Assembly (NCBI GenBank): GCA_910586365.1
Contig: CAJUGP010000049.1
Span: 1-11,518 of the forward strand
DNA from: an uncultured Christensenella sp.
GTDB taxonomy: Bacteria > Bacillota > Clostridia > Christensenellales > Borkfalkiaceae
Length of the DNA: 11,518 bases
Direction of reading: 5' to 3'
The notes under the pieces are model-generated. The model ran no database searches and was not told the DNA's origin. It was given only the letters and a program-made list of their open reading frames with translations. Shown one piece after another: positions 1-7,412 of this stretch; position 1 is the stretch's first letter; each line of letters opens with the position of its first letter. The translations under genes were made by a program, and so were the position numbers.

Positions 1-314
1 AAAATCAATCGTTTCCAATAATTCAGTATAAGCATTTTTACAAGAATCAATTTGTGCGCTTGTTCGTTTTTGTATAATATTGTAGTCTACGGCACTATCT
101 GCATCGTTTTTTATCATCATATTTTCTAAATCATACTTAAAATTCGTTAAAACTTGAAAGCTCCCGAAATTTAATAAATTTTGAAATTTTTCGTTAAATC
201 TGTAATATTGAGTTTGTAACTGTTGCAAATTAGCTTGGCTTTATTGACAAAAAATGTAATAATTGAAATTAATAGTGCTATGCTCGATATACTTATGCTT
301 ACAATGCTAATCAT
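1..314 (-). pseudogene. Membrane-anchored coiled-coil-like protein, frameshifted, 3' end off window
   Basis: Unrecognised gene entering from the left edge. An ATG at 312-314 has a good Shine-Dalgarno (GAGGA, about 7 nt upstream). The first ~27 codons give a hydrophobic N-terminal segment (ISIVSISISSIALLISIITFF split as residues 2-12 and 13-22) followed by lysines, which suits a membrane anchor with the rest in the cytoplasm. In that frame a stop arrives after about 46 codons. If one A is restored at the AA of GCCAAGCT (plus-strand T run 235-236), the reading passes into a frame open to position 1. That frame encodes a polar, Gln/Asn/Lys-rich, probably helical region beginning ANLQQLQTQYYRFNEKF. 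I infer a single-base deletion in a real gene. The start overlaps the end of the upstream XRE remnant by 8 bp, so the two were probably co-transcribed. The family is unknown to me. Confidence 0.5.
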
Positions 315-468
315 TTAATTTTCCTCTTCCCCTATAACGTCTATTGCCGATTTCGAATTTTGTTATGGGTTCATTTTTGAGCCCCAACAAATAATCTGCC
401 GAGACTCGGAATTTGATGCAGATATCCCGTAATGCATCAAAACTTGGCTTAAATGTATGTTTATCGTT
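307..468 (-). pseudogene. 5'-truncated XRE (Cro/CI) family regulator, C-terminal remnant
   Basis: A frame open between a TGA at 469-471 and a TAG at 307-309 encodes about 53 residues. They contain FKPSFDALRDICIKF followed by RVSADYLLGLKNE. This is the hallmark end of short Bacillota XRE regulators, where helix 4/5 of the helix-turn-helix domain is followed by the V-S-A-D-Y-L-L-G-L box. The tail is basic (GNRRYRGRGKLND). The first ~45 residues, including the recognition helix, are missing, and there is no start codon. The upstream sequence runs directly into the end of the PIN-domain ORF (stop at 485). The regulator was therefore cut at about 468-485 and cannot make a working DNA-binding protein. 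The match to this family is strong; the truncation mechanism is inferred. Confidence 0.7.
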
Positions 469-484
469 TCAACATTATAGCTCA

Positions 485-1969
485 TTATTCTTCTGCATCA
501 TCCGTATTATCATTGGGAGGGACAATTTCAATCCTTATATTTTTTAACTGATCAATTATTTCTTGATACTTTTCTGGGAACAATTTAGAAAAATAATAGC
601 GCCCGATGTCTGATAATGTATAAGAATAGAAAGAATTTACATCTTCCATAAGGAGCTCTCTATATGTGTTAAATATCCTACGACAATGTTCCTCGGAGTG
701 TTTTTCTGGAATAAGCCATTTTTGTAATTCTCCTAAAAAAGATTTTCGATTTTCGTTATCTAATTTCATAGCCGAATCTACAATTTTTTTATATATTTTA
801 GGCGAAAAATAATTTAGAAAATTAAACGAATCTAATTTCTTCAAATAATTAAGAATAGTGTTATGATTTAAGTTTTGATTAAACAACAAGTCAATTATAC
901 TAATGTGTGGTATTTTTTCAAGTTCGCATATACTACAAATAAACGGCTCATCAGTCACAACAACACTTTGCTTATCGCTTTGAGCAAGTCCTAACAAATA
1001 CCGTTCAGAGATAAGATTTCCTTGTATAAATAAATTTGTTACTTCTTGGCGCGCACTTATAAATGCATCAGATTCTATCTCACTTATACTTTCAACGAAT
1101 TTCAATAACGTTCCCCAAAAACAAGAGGCGCCTTTTTTGTAGTCTTTGTCATAATCGGTTCTAAATACTTTTCCATCTTCATAGTGCAGGGAACCAATAG
1201 ACCCATCCTGTAAATTCTTTAATTTAGCGGATAGCATAGTTATTATGTCGATCTTCGTTTGTTTTGCAAATATGATAGATGAGGTATCTATTTCCTTTGT
1301 CGCATCTAATATTCCAAGTGTGCAAAATGCATCATTAGAAAGGATATAATTTTTATCGGAGCTGGTTTCATTGCTGAAATTATTCAGCTTTAATTTATTA
1401 TTGCCTATTATAGTTCCCCATGCATCATAATAATCAACTCCAAGTTTCCTTGCCAATAATGTTATAGGGAAAAAGCCGTTTGACTCATTGAATTTCTCAA
1501 GAATTCCTTGTTGTCCTGCCTTTCTATTTTTAAGCAACTTAATAATTTCTTTTACGGCGTCTTCGGGCGAATTTCCTTTAATTTGTGTTACCGCGCCATT
1601 GTTTAAAGTATAGGCAAACCCTACACTCAATAATTTGTCCGAAAAAGAGATAATATCAATTAGTTTATAAGATTTACCCTCATAATTAACATCCTCTTTA
1701 ATGTCAAAAAATTTCCATGCGATATATTCTGGTTCATTTTCATTTTTGATTGCGCAGTTCAACGCTGTTTGGCATGAAATGCCTGCAGTTAGGCTGTCGT
1801 TTAGTATTGCAACGTTTATAATACCGTGTTCATCTTGCAACTTATAAACTTTTCCAAACTTAAACTTGTCTTCATCGGGACAACCTAAATAAACCGCGGA
1901 AAGTGCACTTAATGACTCTAATTTATTTGGATTTATCAAAAAAGAACGAATCAAATACTTCTTTTGCAA
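485..1969 (-). CDS. PIN-like ribonuclease domain protein (C-terminal third of the broken HNH-TPR-PIN gene)
   Basis: The ORF encodes 494 residues counted from a TTG. Residues 1-30 look like the end of a helical repeat region. Residues ~38-130 alternate short strands (KVYKLQDEHGIINVAI), compatible with the GreA/B C-terminal-like domain of the predicted TPR-GreAB-C-PIN systems, but I cannot confirm that. Residues ~208-362 fit the large PIN variant of those systems: an N-terminal strand with Asp (YILSNDAFCTLGILD, D213), a long insertion, and the closing strand VVVTDEPF with D340 followed by IPHISIIDLL. PIN domains are metal-dependent RNases, so the expected role is RNA cleavage as a toxin or effector. 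About 130 helical residues and an acidic tail follow. The first in-frame ATG is far inside, at about residue 245, and no ribosome-binding site precedes the TTG, so independent translation is doubtful. Treat it as the 3' part of a nonsense-interrupted gene. Confidence 0.6.
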   Translation of the reverse strand: MQKKYLIRSFLINPNKLESLSALSAVYLGCPDEDKFKFGKVYKLQDEHGIINVAILNDSLTAGISCQTALNCAIKNENEPEYIAWKFFDIKEDVNYEGKSYKLIDIISFSDKLLSVGFAYTLNNGAVTQIKGNSPEDAVKEIIKLLKNRKAGQQGILEKFNESNGFFPITLLARKLGVDYYDAWGTIIGNNKLKLNNFSNETSSDKNYILSNDAFCTLGILDATKEIDTSSIIFAKQTKIDIITMLSAKLKNLQDGSIGSLHYEDGKVFRTDYDKDYKKGASCFWGTLLKFVESISEIESDAFISARQEVTNLFIQGNLISERYLLGLAQSDKQSVVVTDEPFICSICELEKIPHISIIDLLFNQNLNHNTILNYLKKLDSFNFLNYFSPKIYKKIVDSAMKLDNENRKSFLGELQKWLIPEKHSEEHCRRIFNTYRELLMEDVNSFYSYTLSDIGRYYFSKLFPEKYQEIIDQLKNIRIEIVPPNDNTDDAEE

Positions 1970-2011
1970 ATCAGATTCATTATTTTGCCCATAAAATGCA
2001 GAAACAATATA

Positions 2012-2653
2012 TTACAAATCCGCATCATTTTCTTTACTTGCTATTTCAACATATTTGTCAATTTTAAAATCATTGCAACTATACTTTATTTGAAGCAACT
2101 CAAACAAAACTTTATTGTCGGGACTGGCGTCATATTCTTTTTTATAATATTTTTTAGCTTGAACGATATCGCCTGATTTATTTAGCAATACGGCAAAGTT
2201 TCGATAGAACCATTTTTCATAAAAGTGGCTGTTTTCATCAAGTTGCTTAAATAATTTAATACAATAAAGGTTATTTTCAATAGTATCATTACCGCATAAT
2301 GCCAATATGATTTGATAACGAGCCTGATTATCCAATTCACAGGAGAACAACTTTTTTAATTCTTCCCAATCCTCATATTTTTTTAGAGTGTTAATATACA
2401 TTTCCAACATGGGATATGTTATATTGTTCAAAAGTTCTTTTGCTCGCTGCAAATAGTGCGCGCCGGTTTGTTTTTCGGCATAATACGCAGCCATACAATT
2501 CCACAAAAAATCATTTGCGTATATGTTTTGGTATTTAAGCAAAGTTTTAAATTTTTCTTGTTCACAAATATTTTCATCTTGAGCCCAGAGTAATAGGAGA
2601 ATTGAACTTCTAGCTAATAAATATTTGTGTTCATCAAAAAATTGATATTTCAT
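2012..2653 (-). CDS. TPR-like helical repeat protein (middle part of the broken HNH-TPR-PIN gene)
   Basis: The ORF encodes 213 residues with no catalytic motif. It consists of amphipathic helix pairs spaced like tetratricopeptide repeats, for example FLWNCMAAYYAEKQTGAHYLQ (residues ~51-71, written continuously only to show spacing of W, A, Y and A) and YRNFAVLLNKSGDIVQAKKY. The latter has the A-x-x-L-x-x-x-G-x-x-x-x-A-x-x-Y pattern of a TPR. Such repeats usually form a protein-interaction scaffold. The ATG at 2651-2653 has AAGG only two nucleotides upstream, too close for a normal Shine-Dalgarno. The same frame also extends upstream of the ATG as SPRECFQNVSKE, overlapping the end of the HNH ORF. 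It ends at TAA 2012-2014 in the same frame as the PIN ORF. It is probably not a separate gene. Confidence 0.55.
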   Translation of the reverse strand: MKYQFFDEHKYLLARSSILLLLWAQDENICEQEKFKTLLKYQNIYANDFLWNCMAAYYAEKQTGAHYLQRAKELLNNITYPMLEMYINTLKKYEDWEELKKLFSCELDNQARYQIILALCGNDTIENNLYCIKLFKQLDENSHFYEKWFYRNFAVLLNKSGDIVQAKKYYKKEYDASPDNKVLFELLQIKYSCNDFKIDKYVEIASKENDADL

Positions 2654-2661
2654 TTCCTTAC

Positions 2662-3906
2662 TTACATTCTGGAAACACTCACGAGGGCTTTTTCATCGTT
2701 TATAACTGAATCACTATTAAGATAGTCGTTGGGATTTTTCAAACCGTGTAATAAATTATAAATAATATAAACCCTTTCACATTGAATATCTGTTTTGATG
2801 TACGCAGGACATAAATGATAGAGCTGTTCAAATTCACTTCTATCGTTAATTACATAGTTTAAACAATTTAACCAAATACCCATTTGCAGTTCTTTATCGA
2901 GCTGTATTATTTTGTTAATGTTATTTTTCAGAAAAACATAGTCTTCACTAAGTCGCTTATCTTTTATAAAGGTCTCACCATTAAAGCAATTACGAAATAA
3001 TCTCCATGAGCACGCTCTAATTTTAAAAGCAATACTATTTTCTTGTAACATAAAGATTGTCCCATCTGCTTGTTTAGGAAGAAAGGGAGGTTGTTTTTCA
3101 ACAAGAAATGAACTCAACAAATTTAATGCTGTTTCTTTATCCTTGATGTCGTAATTTTTTGCTTCATCTGCTTGTTCCGCCGAGACAAAAAGTATGTGCT
3201 GAATTGTATCGCTTAATATGGCATTTGCCCATTTTTTCAACTCTTCGTCTTGACAATAAGGAATTAATTCCTGTAATCCGGATTTTAGATTGAGAGACAC
3301 TAAAACTTTTATTACAGAATCGCATTCTTTTTTTATGGAAGATTCCATATAAGATTTGATACTTGCATACAAGGCGTCTCGGTTGCAATAGCAATCATAA
3401 ATAATCTCATATCGTAAAAGTAATTCATCCGCCGAGTTTGACGCTTTAAGTTGTTCAACGAGCATAATTAAAACATCGTATTGCCCATCTTGAATTAACT
3501 TGTTAAAAATGCTTTCCAGCGTCTTTTTATCAGATAATTCCGCTTGAGAGTATTGATAATTTTTTAATCTATCGGCGGCTTCTTTTTCGGCGTTGTTTTT
3601 CCATTGATGCAATAACGCTGGGGGATAAGCATTTTCATCCGCGTCGATAAGTTTAGAGTGTGTTTGACACATCCATATACAGTTATCCGGCGATTTCCTT
3701 TCTTCGGGTGTCATATTGGCATTATAGCGTGGACCTTTAGGAGACGCAGCAAAAATATGGCATCCAACGCCTATACTTGATGTGTTTAATGCATCACCGA
3801 ATTTTGGACCGATAGTTGCAATTCCACAACCCTGAAAGCAACATCTATATGCCACTCTTTGTGCAACTAGTTCTCGTGTCTTTTTAGTAAAATTATCTCT
3901 TGCCAT
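2662..3906 (-). CDS. HNH endonuclease domain with helical C-terminal region (N-terminal part of the broken HNH-TPR-PIN gene)
   Basis: The ORF encodes 414 residues. Residues 1-115 form an HNH/zinc-finger nuclease domain: MARDNFTKKTRELVAQRV, the zinc ligand pair CCFQGC (C22/C27), then GCHIFAASPKGPRYN (H50), then DNCIWMCQTH (N75, C80, H83), and an ALLHQWKNNAEKEA helix. All HNH residues are present, so this part should be able to nick or cut DNA, or at least bind it. I recall this head on many multidomain conflict proteins. Residues ~120-406 are helical, without clear catalytic motifs, and resemble TPR-type repeats. The start agrees with the family N-terminus (ARDNFT), but there is no Shine-Dalgarno upstream and the leader is almost pure A/T. 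The last eight residues (ALVSVSRM) follow the putative -1 frameshift and are probably not native. It lies 20 nt downstream of the stop of a lost gene's remnant. Confidence 0.7.
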   Translation of the reverse strand: MARDNFTKKTRELVAQRVAYRCCFQGCGIATIGPKFGDALNTSSIGVGCHIFAASPKGPRYNANMTPEERKSPDNCIWMCQTHSKLIDADENAYPPALLHQWKNNAEKEAADRLKNYQYSQAELSDKKTLESIFNKLIQDGQYDVLIMLVEQLKASNSADELLLRYEIIYDCYCNRDALYASIKSYMESSIKKECDSVIKVLVSLNLKSGLQELIPYCQDEELKKWANAILSDTIQHILFVSAEQADEAKNYDIKDKETALNLLSSFLVEKQPPFLPKQADGTIFMLQENSIAFKIRACSWRLFRNCFNGETFIKDKRLSEDYVFLKNNINKIIQLDKELQMGIWLNCLNYVINDRSEFEQLYHLCPAYIKTDIQCERVYIIYNLLHGLKNPNDYLNSDSVINDEKALVSVSRM

Positions 3907-3926
3907 AATTAAAAATTTAATAATAA

Positions 3927-4067
3927 TTAAAGCTCTAATGCGCTTTTATCGCCGCGGATATTGCGGATGTATAAGTTAGTACTTCCACAAATTTTCGGAA
4001 GTAATGTTAAAATTGAAGAAACAATTTGTTCTGGACTGTTAGCTTGACCTACTTCCCAAACACCTCG
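3927..4067 (-). pseudogene. C-terminal remnant of an unidentified gene, truncated at the restriction gene's 3' end
   Basis: Between the restriction gene and the HNH gene is a frame, preceded by a TGA at 4068-4070 and closed by TAA at 3927-3929, with no start codon. It encodes about 46 residues that read like real protein: VWEVGQANSPEQIVSS, then ILTLLPKICGSTNLYIRNIRG, ending DKSALEL (the middle block spans codons 19-39). It is more AT-rich than the restriction gene but matches the HNH cassette. I infer the last codons of the gene once upstream of, and probably co-transcribed with, the HNH-TPR-PIN gene, cut off when the restriction-modification operon arrived or was joined. I do not recognise the family. 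A chance open frame is possible but unlikely, given its amino-acid make-up and its position. Confidence 0.45.
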
Positions 4068-7000
4068 TCAAGCTTCTGTTCGAGCGTGCCGTTTTGCGCG
4101 TAGGGAAGCGCGTCTAACATTCTCAAATGATTGCTCTTAATCACGATTTCATCGCTGAAACCCAACACGAACGCAAGAGCAATTCTGTAAATGATTTCAG
4201 TAGGCGCAAGCGCGTAAACCTGTTTTGTAAAAATATGGTTGAGCCGCTCCGCTTCGTCGGGGTAAAGCTCCTTCATTTTCGCGCTTCTGAAAAGGCGTTT
4301 TACGATTTCGGCAATATACAGTCCCGATTTCATATACAGGTCGGCAAAGGTAAAATCGGGATTGTCGAAGCAGCCGGGGTTTTCCGCTTCGAGGGCGTCA
4401 ACCATTTGCTTTACAACCTTTTTGGGCGTAAATATCTGGTTCGTTTTCTGCGGAGGGATATAATCGAAAATATCCTCCTGTACGTCGTCCTCGAAATAAT
4501 TTGCGAGCTTTCGCTTCAAACGCAAAAATTCCCTTACCGAATCGTTGAATACGATCGGATCGAAAAAGCCCTTATACGTTTTCGTGAGTCCGTTCTCGTC
4601 GGTATAATCGAATCCGTCGCGCAAGTTCCTGAACTCGTCGAGCGAAATGCTTGTAACTTCTTTGAACACCTCGTCGGGAATCACGGTATCAAAATTTTCA
4701 AGCGTGGTGTTTTCGTTCCCGTAAGCCATAAGAAAGGACGGAATGGTGCGGGAAAAGCCGCGCAAATGGTCTTTCACTTTATCCATAAGCTCGTTTTTTC
4801 GCTTATCCTGCTTATCCTTTTCCACCGTTTGAACGATGGTTTTTCCCGCTTCCTCCACAACGGTTTTTACCTCTGCCTGAACGCCCTGCAAAAACTCCGC
4901 TTCGATTTCCTTCTTCTTTTCGTCGAAGTCCCTATGTATGATTTCAATCTCATCGGCTCTTCCCGAAGCGGCTGCCTCGGCAACCTTTTTTGCGCGTTCG
5001 GCTTCCAGCATATTATCCTGAATACGGTAATCGCCGAAGTGCTTTTTCACGGCGCCGTCTGCCGTAGCGTTTATTTTACGGACGAGTGCCTGCTGTGTGG
5101 ATTTCGACATATCGCTGCCGTAATTCGTTTTTGCCGTTTCTACCAATTTATCGGTAATGCTCGTATGGAAAACGTCTAACAGGCGTTCGAGCTTTTCATC
5201 TCTTTTCGGCGATTCCGCGTGCTGCTCCTGAATTTGCGTAACCGTTTCAATCAGCTCCTGCTGAATATCGCCGTACAGCTTTTCGCCGAAAATCTCGCTT
5301 GCCGTTCCGATTATTTGTTCCTCGGGAATTTCCACCTCGCCGTCGTCGTTCAAACTCAATTCGCCCTTGGTCGTTTCTTTTACGCCGACGGGTTCTTTGG
5401 CGGGCTCCATGCGCTGGATAATATCGAGCACGGCTTGCGGTGCGTTAAAAATGCTTCCCACGTTCTGGAACAGGAAATTACTCATAAATCCGCAACGTAC
5501 CACTTCCTTGGCGTGAAGCGCACGGGGAATGGATAATACCTTTTCGGCATCGAGCGCAATCATTTCTCCGCCTTCGTCCTCGCCGTACACGGGGAAGAAG
5601 TTCAAAAGCTCCCGAACGTGCGCCTTCCGTAAATCCGAATCGCCCATGCCGTTTGCCGTATCGGCGTGTAAATCGTTTGCGAACTTTTCTACGATTTGAA
5701 GCGTTCTTGCGGGGTCGAAGTCGAACACGTATGCGTTTTTCTTGCGGTACGGAACGCCGTTAATATTAAAAAGGCACGGATTTTGCGCACGGAAAGCCGC
5801 CTGCACGTAGAGCGCGGGACTCTGCATATTCGAGAGTATGAGCACGCCCGTCCATTCGGGAATGGTAATTCCCGTCGTCAACTGCCCGACGGAAAGCGTA
5901 ATCGTCTTGTCGTTGTTTTTGATGGCGTCCTTCACCTTCAAAAGCGAATTTTTGATATTGCTGTCGAGCGTTTTATCGTCGTTGCTTTCGCCTTCCTCGT
6001 CGAGCTTTCCGTCGCCCGCCGCCAAAACGATTTTATAGTCTTGAAAGCGCGGGTGATCGCTTAATTTTCTTGCAAGCGCCTTTGCGCTGCTTACGTATTT
6101 CAAAAGCCAAAGCGTATGCTTCAATTCTCCGCGCAGCTCGTCCGTGGAGAAGGGGAACTTTTCCTGCGTCGTCAACGCGTCTAAAAATTTATCGATGGCT
6201 TCCTCGTGAACGAATTTTCCGCTTGCGTTCGTTTCAAAGAACTCGTTCAAATCCCAGCAAAACGCTTCCTTTTCGCCGTCGCCGTCAAAGTCTGCGCCCT
6301 GTTCTACCTGCTCCCTGACGATATCCGACATTTTGTACGTGAACAGATTGAGCTGCGGCAGATTTTCGTAAGGGTTTTCTTCCTCCGATGCCGCGCTCCA
6401 ACGCCGTTTTGCCTCCTGTTCGTCGGCATACGTCCAATTAAATATCGCCTGCGAAGGGAACTTATTGTTTGCAAACGCCTTAAATGGCGTTCCCGAAAGG
6501 TGAAGCGTATATTTGCGCTTGATATGGTCGAACGCAACGTCCGTTTTATATGTATCAACGCCCTCGTGCGCTTCGTCGATAATTAAAACGTCCCACACAA
6601 GCTCGGCAACCTCGCCCAACTTGTCGTGCAATCCGCCGAAGTAAATAGATCCCTTCAAGTCTTGCAGAGAAACGAATTCGATACAGCCCTTGGGATTGTC
6701 CTCCGCAAGAATCGTTTTGGAATATTGCTCGCGCGTTAAAACGTACTTTTGGGTTTTCAGTCCGTCGGCGTTGCTTACAAAGTAATAGCCCGAATCCGTG
6801 CCCAAAAACTTTACGTAATCCTCGTACCAAGAGTTGGCGATTGCGGGACGGTTGGTTACGATTAAAACCTTCTCCGCGCGTAAGCGTTTGCACAGGTCGT
6901 AGGCGGAAAGCGTCTTGCCGAAGCGTGGCTTTGCGTTCCACAAAAATTCGGGTTCATCATTTGCGGAAAAATAATCGCAAGTCGCTTCAACCGCTTTCTT

Positions 7001-7411
7001 TTGTTCCGCACGAAGGGTGTAGGGAACGACGCCGATCGTCTGCATAATACCCATGTCCGAACGGAATTTGAAAAACAGCCAATGCGAATCTTCGCCGCTG
7101 ATCTTAAACCATTCGGGACAGCCCTCGTCGTCGGGCTGCGGCTCCTTGCGCTCCACGTCGTTTTTCGTAAGGTAAGCGTGAAATTCTTTATCGGTAAAGC
7201 GCGTCTTGCCGTCCGAAAAAATCGCAACGTCCTGCCATTCTTTTTGGGCTACGATGTTCGCCGTGCGCGTCTGCTCCTTAATGCGCAAATCAACATCCCG
7301 TTCGGTATAGCCTATCTTCGTCCAGCCGTCGTGATATACAATGCCGGGCGTAGTGTAGGCGTAAATCATGGGCGTTACCGCCTCCGCTGTTTTAATCTTA
7401 ATTCCCCGCAT
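4049..7411 (-). CDS. Restriction subunit: GIY-YIG-like nuclease + SF2 (DEAD/ResIII) helicase + MTase-like C-terminal domain
   Basis: The ORF encodes 1120 residues. Residues ~15-85 form a GIY-YIG/T5orf172-type nuclease head: IYAYTTPG for GIY, WTKIGYT for YIG, then R43 and the metal-binding glutamate in DKEFHAYL (E76). Residues ~130-570 are an SF2 motor: LRAEQKKAVE, an atypical Walker A AKPRFGKT (160-167), the DEAH box IIDEAHEG (277-284), motif III SGTPF (306-310), motif V LTTGITIP (511-518) and motif VI QAAFRAQNP (537-545). Residues ~700-880 are Lys/Glu-rich and probably coiled coil. Residues ~985-1120 look like the N-lobe of an adenine methyltransferase: motif X-like NQIFTPKKVV (991-1000) and motif I-like FADLYMKSGLY (1022-1032). 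The protein ends where an NPPY motif would follow. It should translocate on and cut unmodified phage or plasmid DNA. The start lies one base after the methyltransferase stop; GGAG lies about 10 nt upstream, inside that gene, so translation is coupled. The gene is more GC-rich than everything to its left. Confidence 0.85.
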   Translation of the reverse strand: MRGIKIKTAEAVTPMIYAYTTPGIVYHDGWTKIGYTERDVDLRIKEQTRTANIVAQKEWQDVAIFSDGKTRFTDKEFHAYLTKNDVERKEPQPDDEGCPEWFKISGEDSHWLFFKFRSDMGIMQTIGVVPYTLRAEQKKAVEATCDYFSANDEPEFLWNAKPRFGKTLSAYDLCKRLRAEKVLIVTNRPAIANSWYEDYVKFLGTDSGYYFVSNADGLKTQKYVLTREQYSKTILAEDNPKGCIEFVSLQDLKGSIYFGGLHDKLGEVAELVWDVLIIDEAHEGVDTYKTDVAFDHIKRKYTLHLSGTPFKAFANNKFPSQAIFNWTYADEQEAKRRWSAASEEENPYENLPQLNLFTYKMSDIVREQVEQGADFDGDGEKEAFCWDLNEFFETNASGKFVHEEAIDKFLDALTTQEKFPFSTDELRGELKHTLWLLKYVSSAKALARKLSDHPRFQDYKIVLAAGDGKLDEEGESNDDKTLDSNIKNSLLKVKDAIKNNDKTITLSVGQLTTGITIPEWTGVLILSNMQSPALYVQAAFRAQNPCLFNINGVPYRKKNAYVFDFDPARTLQIVEKFANDLHADTANGMGDSDLRKAHVRELLNFFPVYGEDEGGEMIALDAEKVLSIPRALHAKEVVRCGFMSNFLFQNVGSIFNAPQAVLDIIQRMEPAKEPVGVKETTKGELSLNDDGEVEIPEEQIIGTASEIFGEKLYGDIQQELIETVTQIQEQHAESPKRDEKLERLLDVFHTSITDKLVETAKTNYGSDMSKSTQQALVRKINATADGAVKKHFGDYRIQDNMLEAERAKKVAEAAASGRADEIEIIHRDFDEKKKEIEAEFLQGVQAEVKTVVEEAGKTIVQTVEKDKQDKRKNELMDKVKDHLRGFSRTIPSFLMAYGNENTTLENFDTVIPDEVFKEVTSISLDEFRNLRDGFDYTDENGLTKTYKGFFDPIVFNDSVREFLRLKRKLANYFEDDVQEDIFDYIPPQKTNQIFTPKKVVKQMVDALEAENPGCFDNPDFTFADLYMKSGLYIAEIVKRLFRSAKMKELYPDEAERLNHIFTKQVYALAPTEIIYRIALAFVLGFSDEIVIKSNHLRMLDALPYAQNGTLEQKLDEVFGK

Positions 7412-7412
7412 A

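Larger units (their letters stand above)
485..3906 (-). pseudogene. Composite: one HNH-TPR-PIN defence-type gene (~1140 codons) broken by a frameshift and a nonsense codon
   Basis: Three consecutive ORFs (3906-2662, 2653-2012, 1969-485) behave as pieces of one gene. First break: in the HNH ORF, codons GAT GAA AAA GCC contain A5 (plus-strand T5 at 2689-2693). One additional A changes the reading to DEK-SPRECFQNVSKE, running straight into the second ORF. Second break: the second ORF ends in TAA (2012-2014), but the third ORF is in the same frame. Reading through gives DADL-*-YIVSAFYGQNNES and then the third ORF. The third ORF has no ATG near its 5' end (its first codon is TTG) and no Shine-Dalgarno. 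Restoring one base gives 3423 nt, exactly 1141 codons including the stop. Order: HNH zinc-finger nuclease (1-115), helical TPR-like region (~120-650), a beta-rich segment possibly GreA/B-C-like, then a PIN-like domain (~855-1010). Alternatives are assembly indels, or genuine splitting into subunits. Confidence 0.6.
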
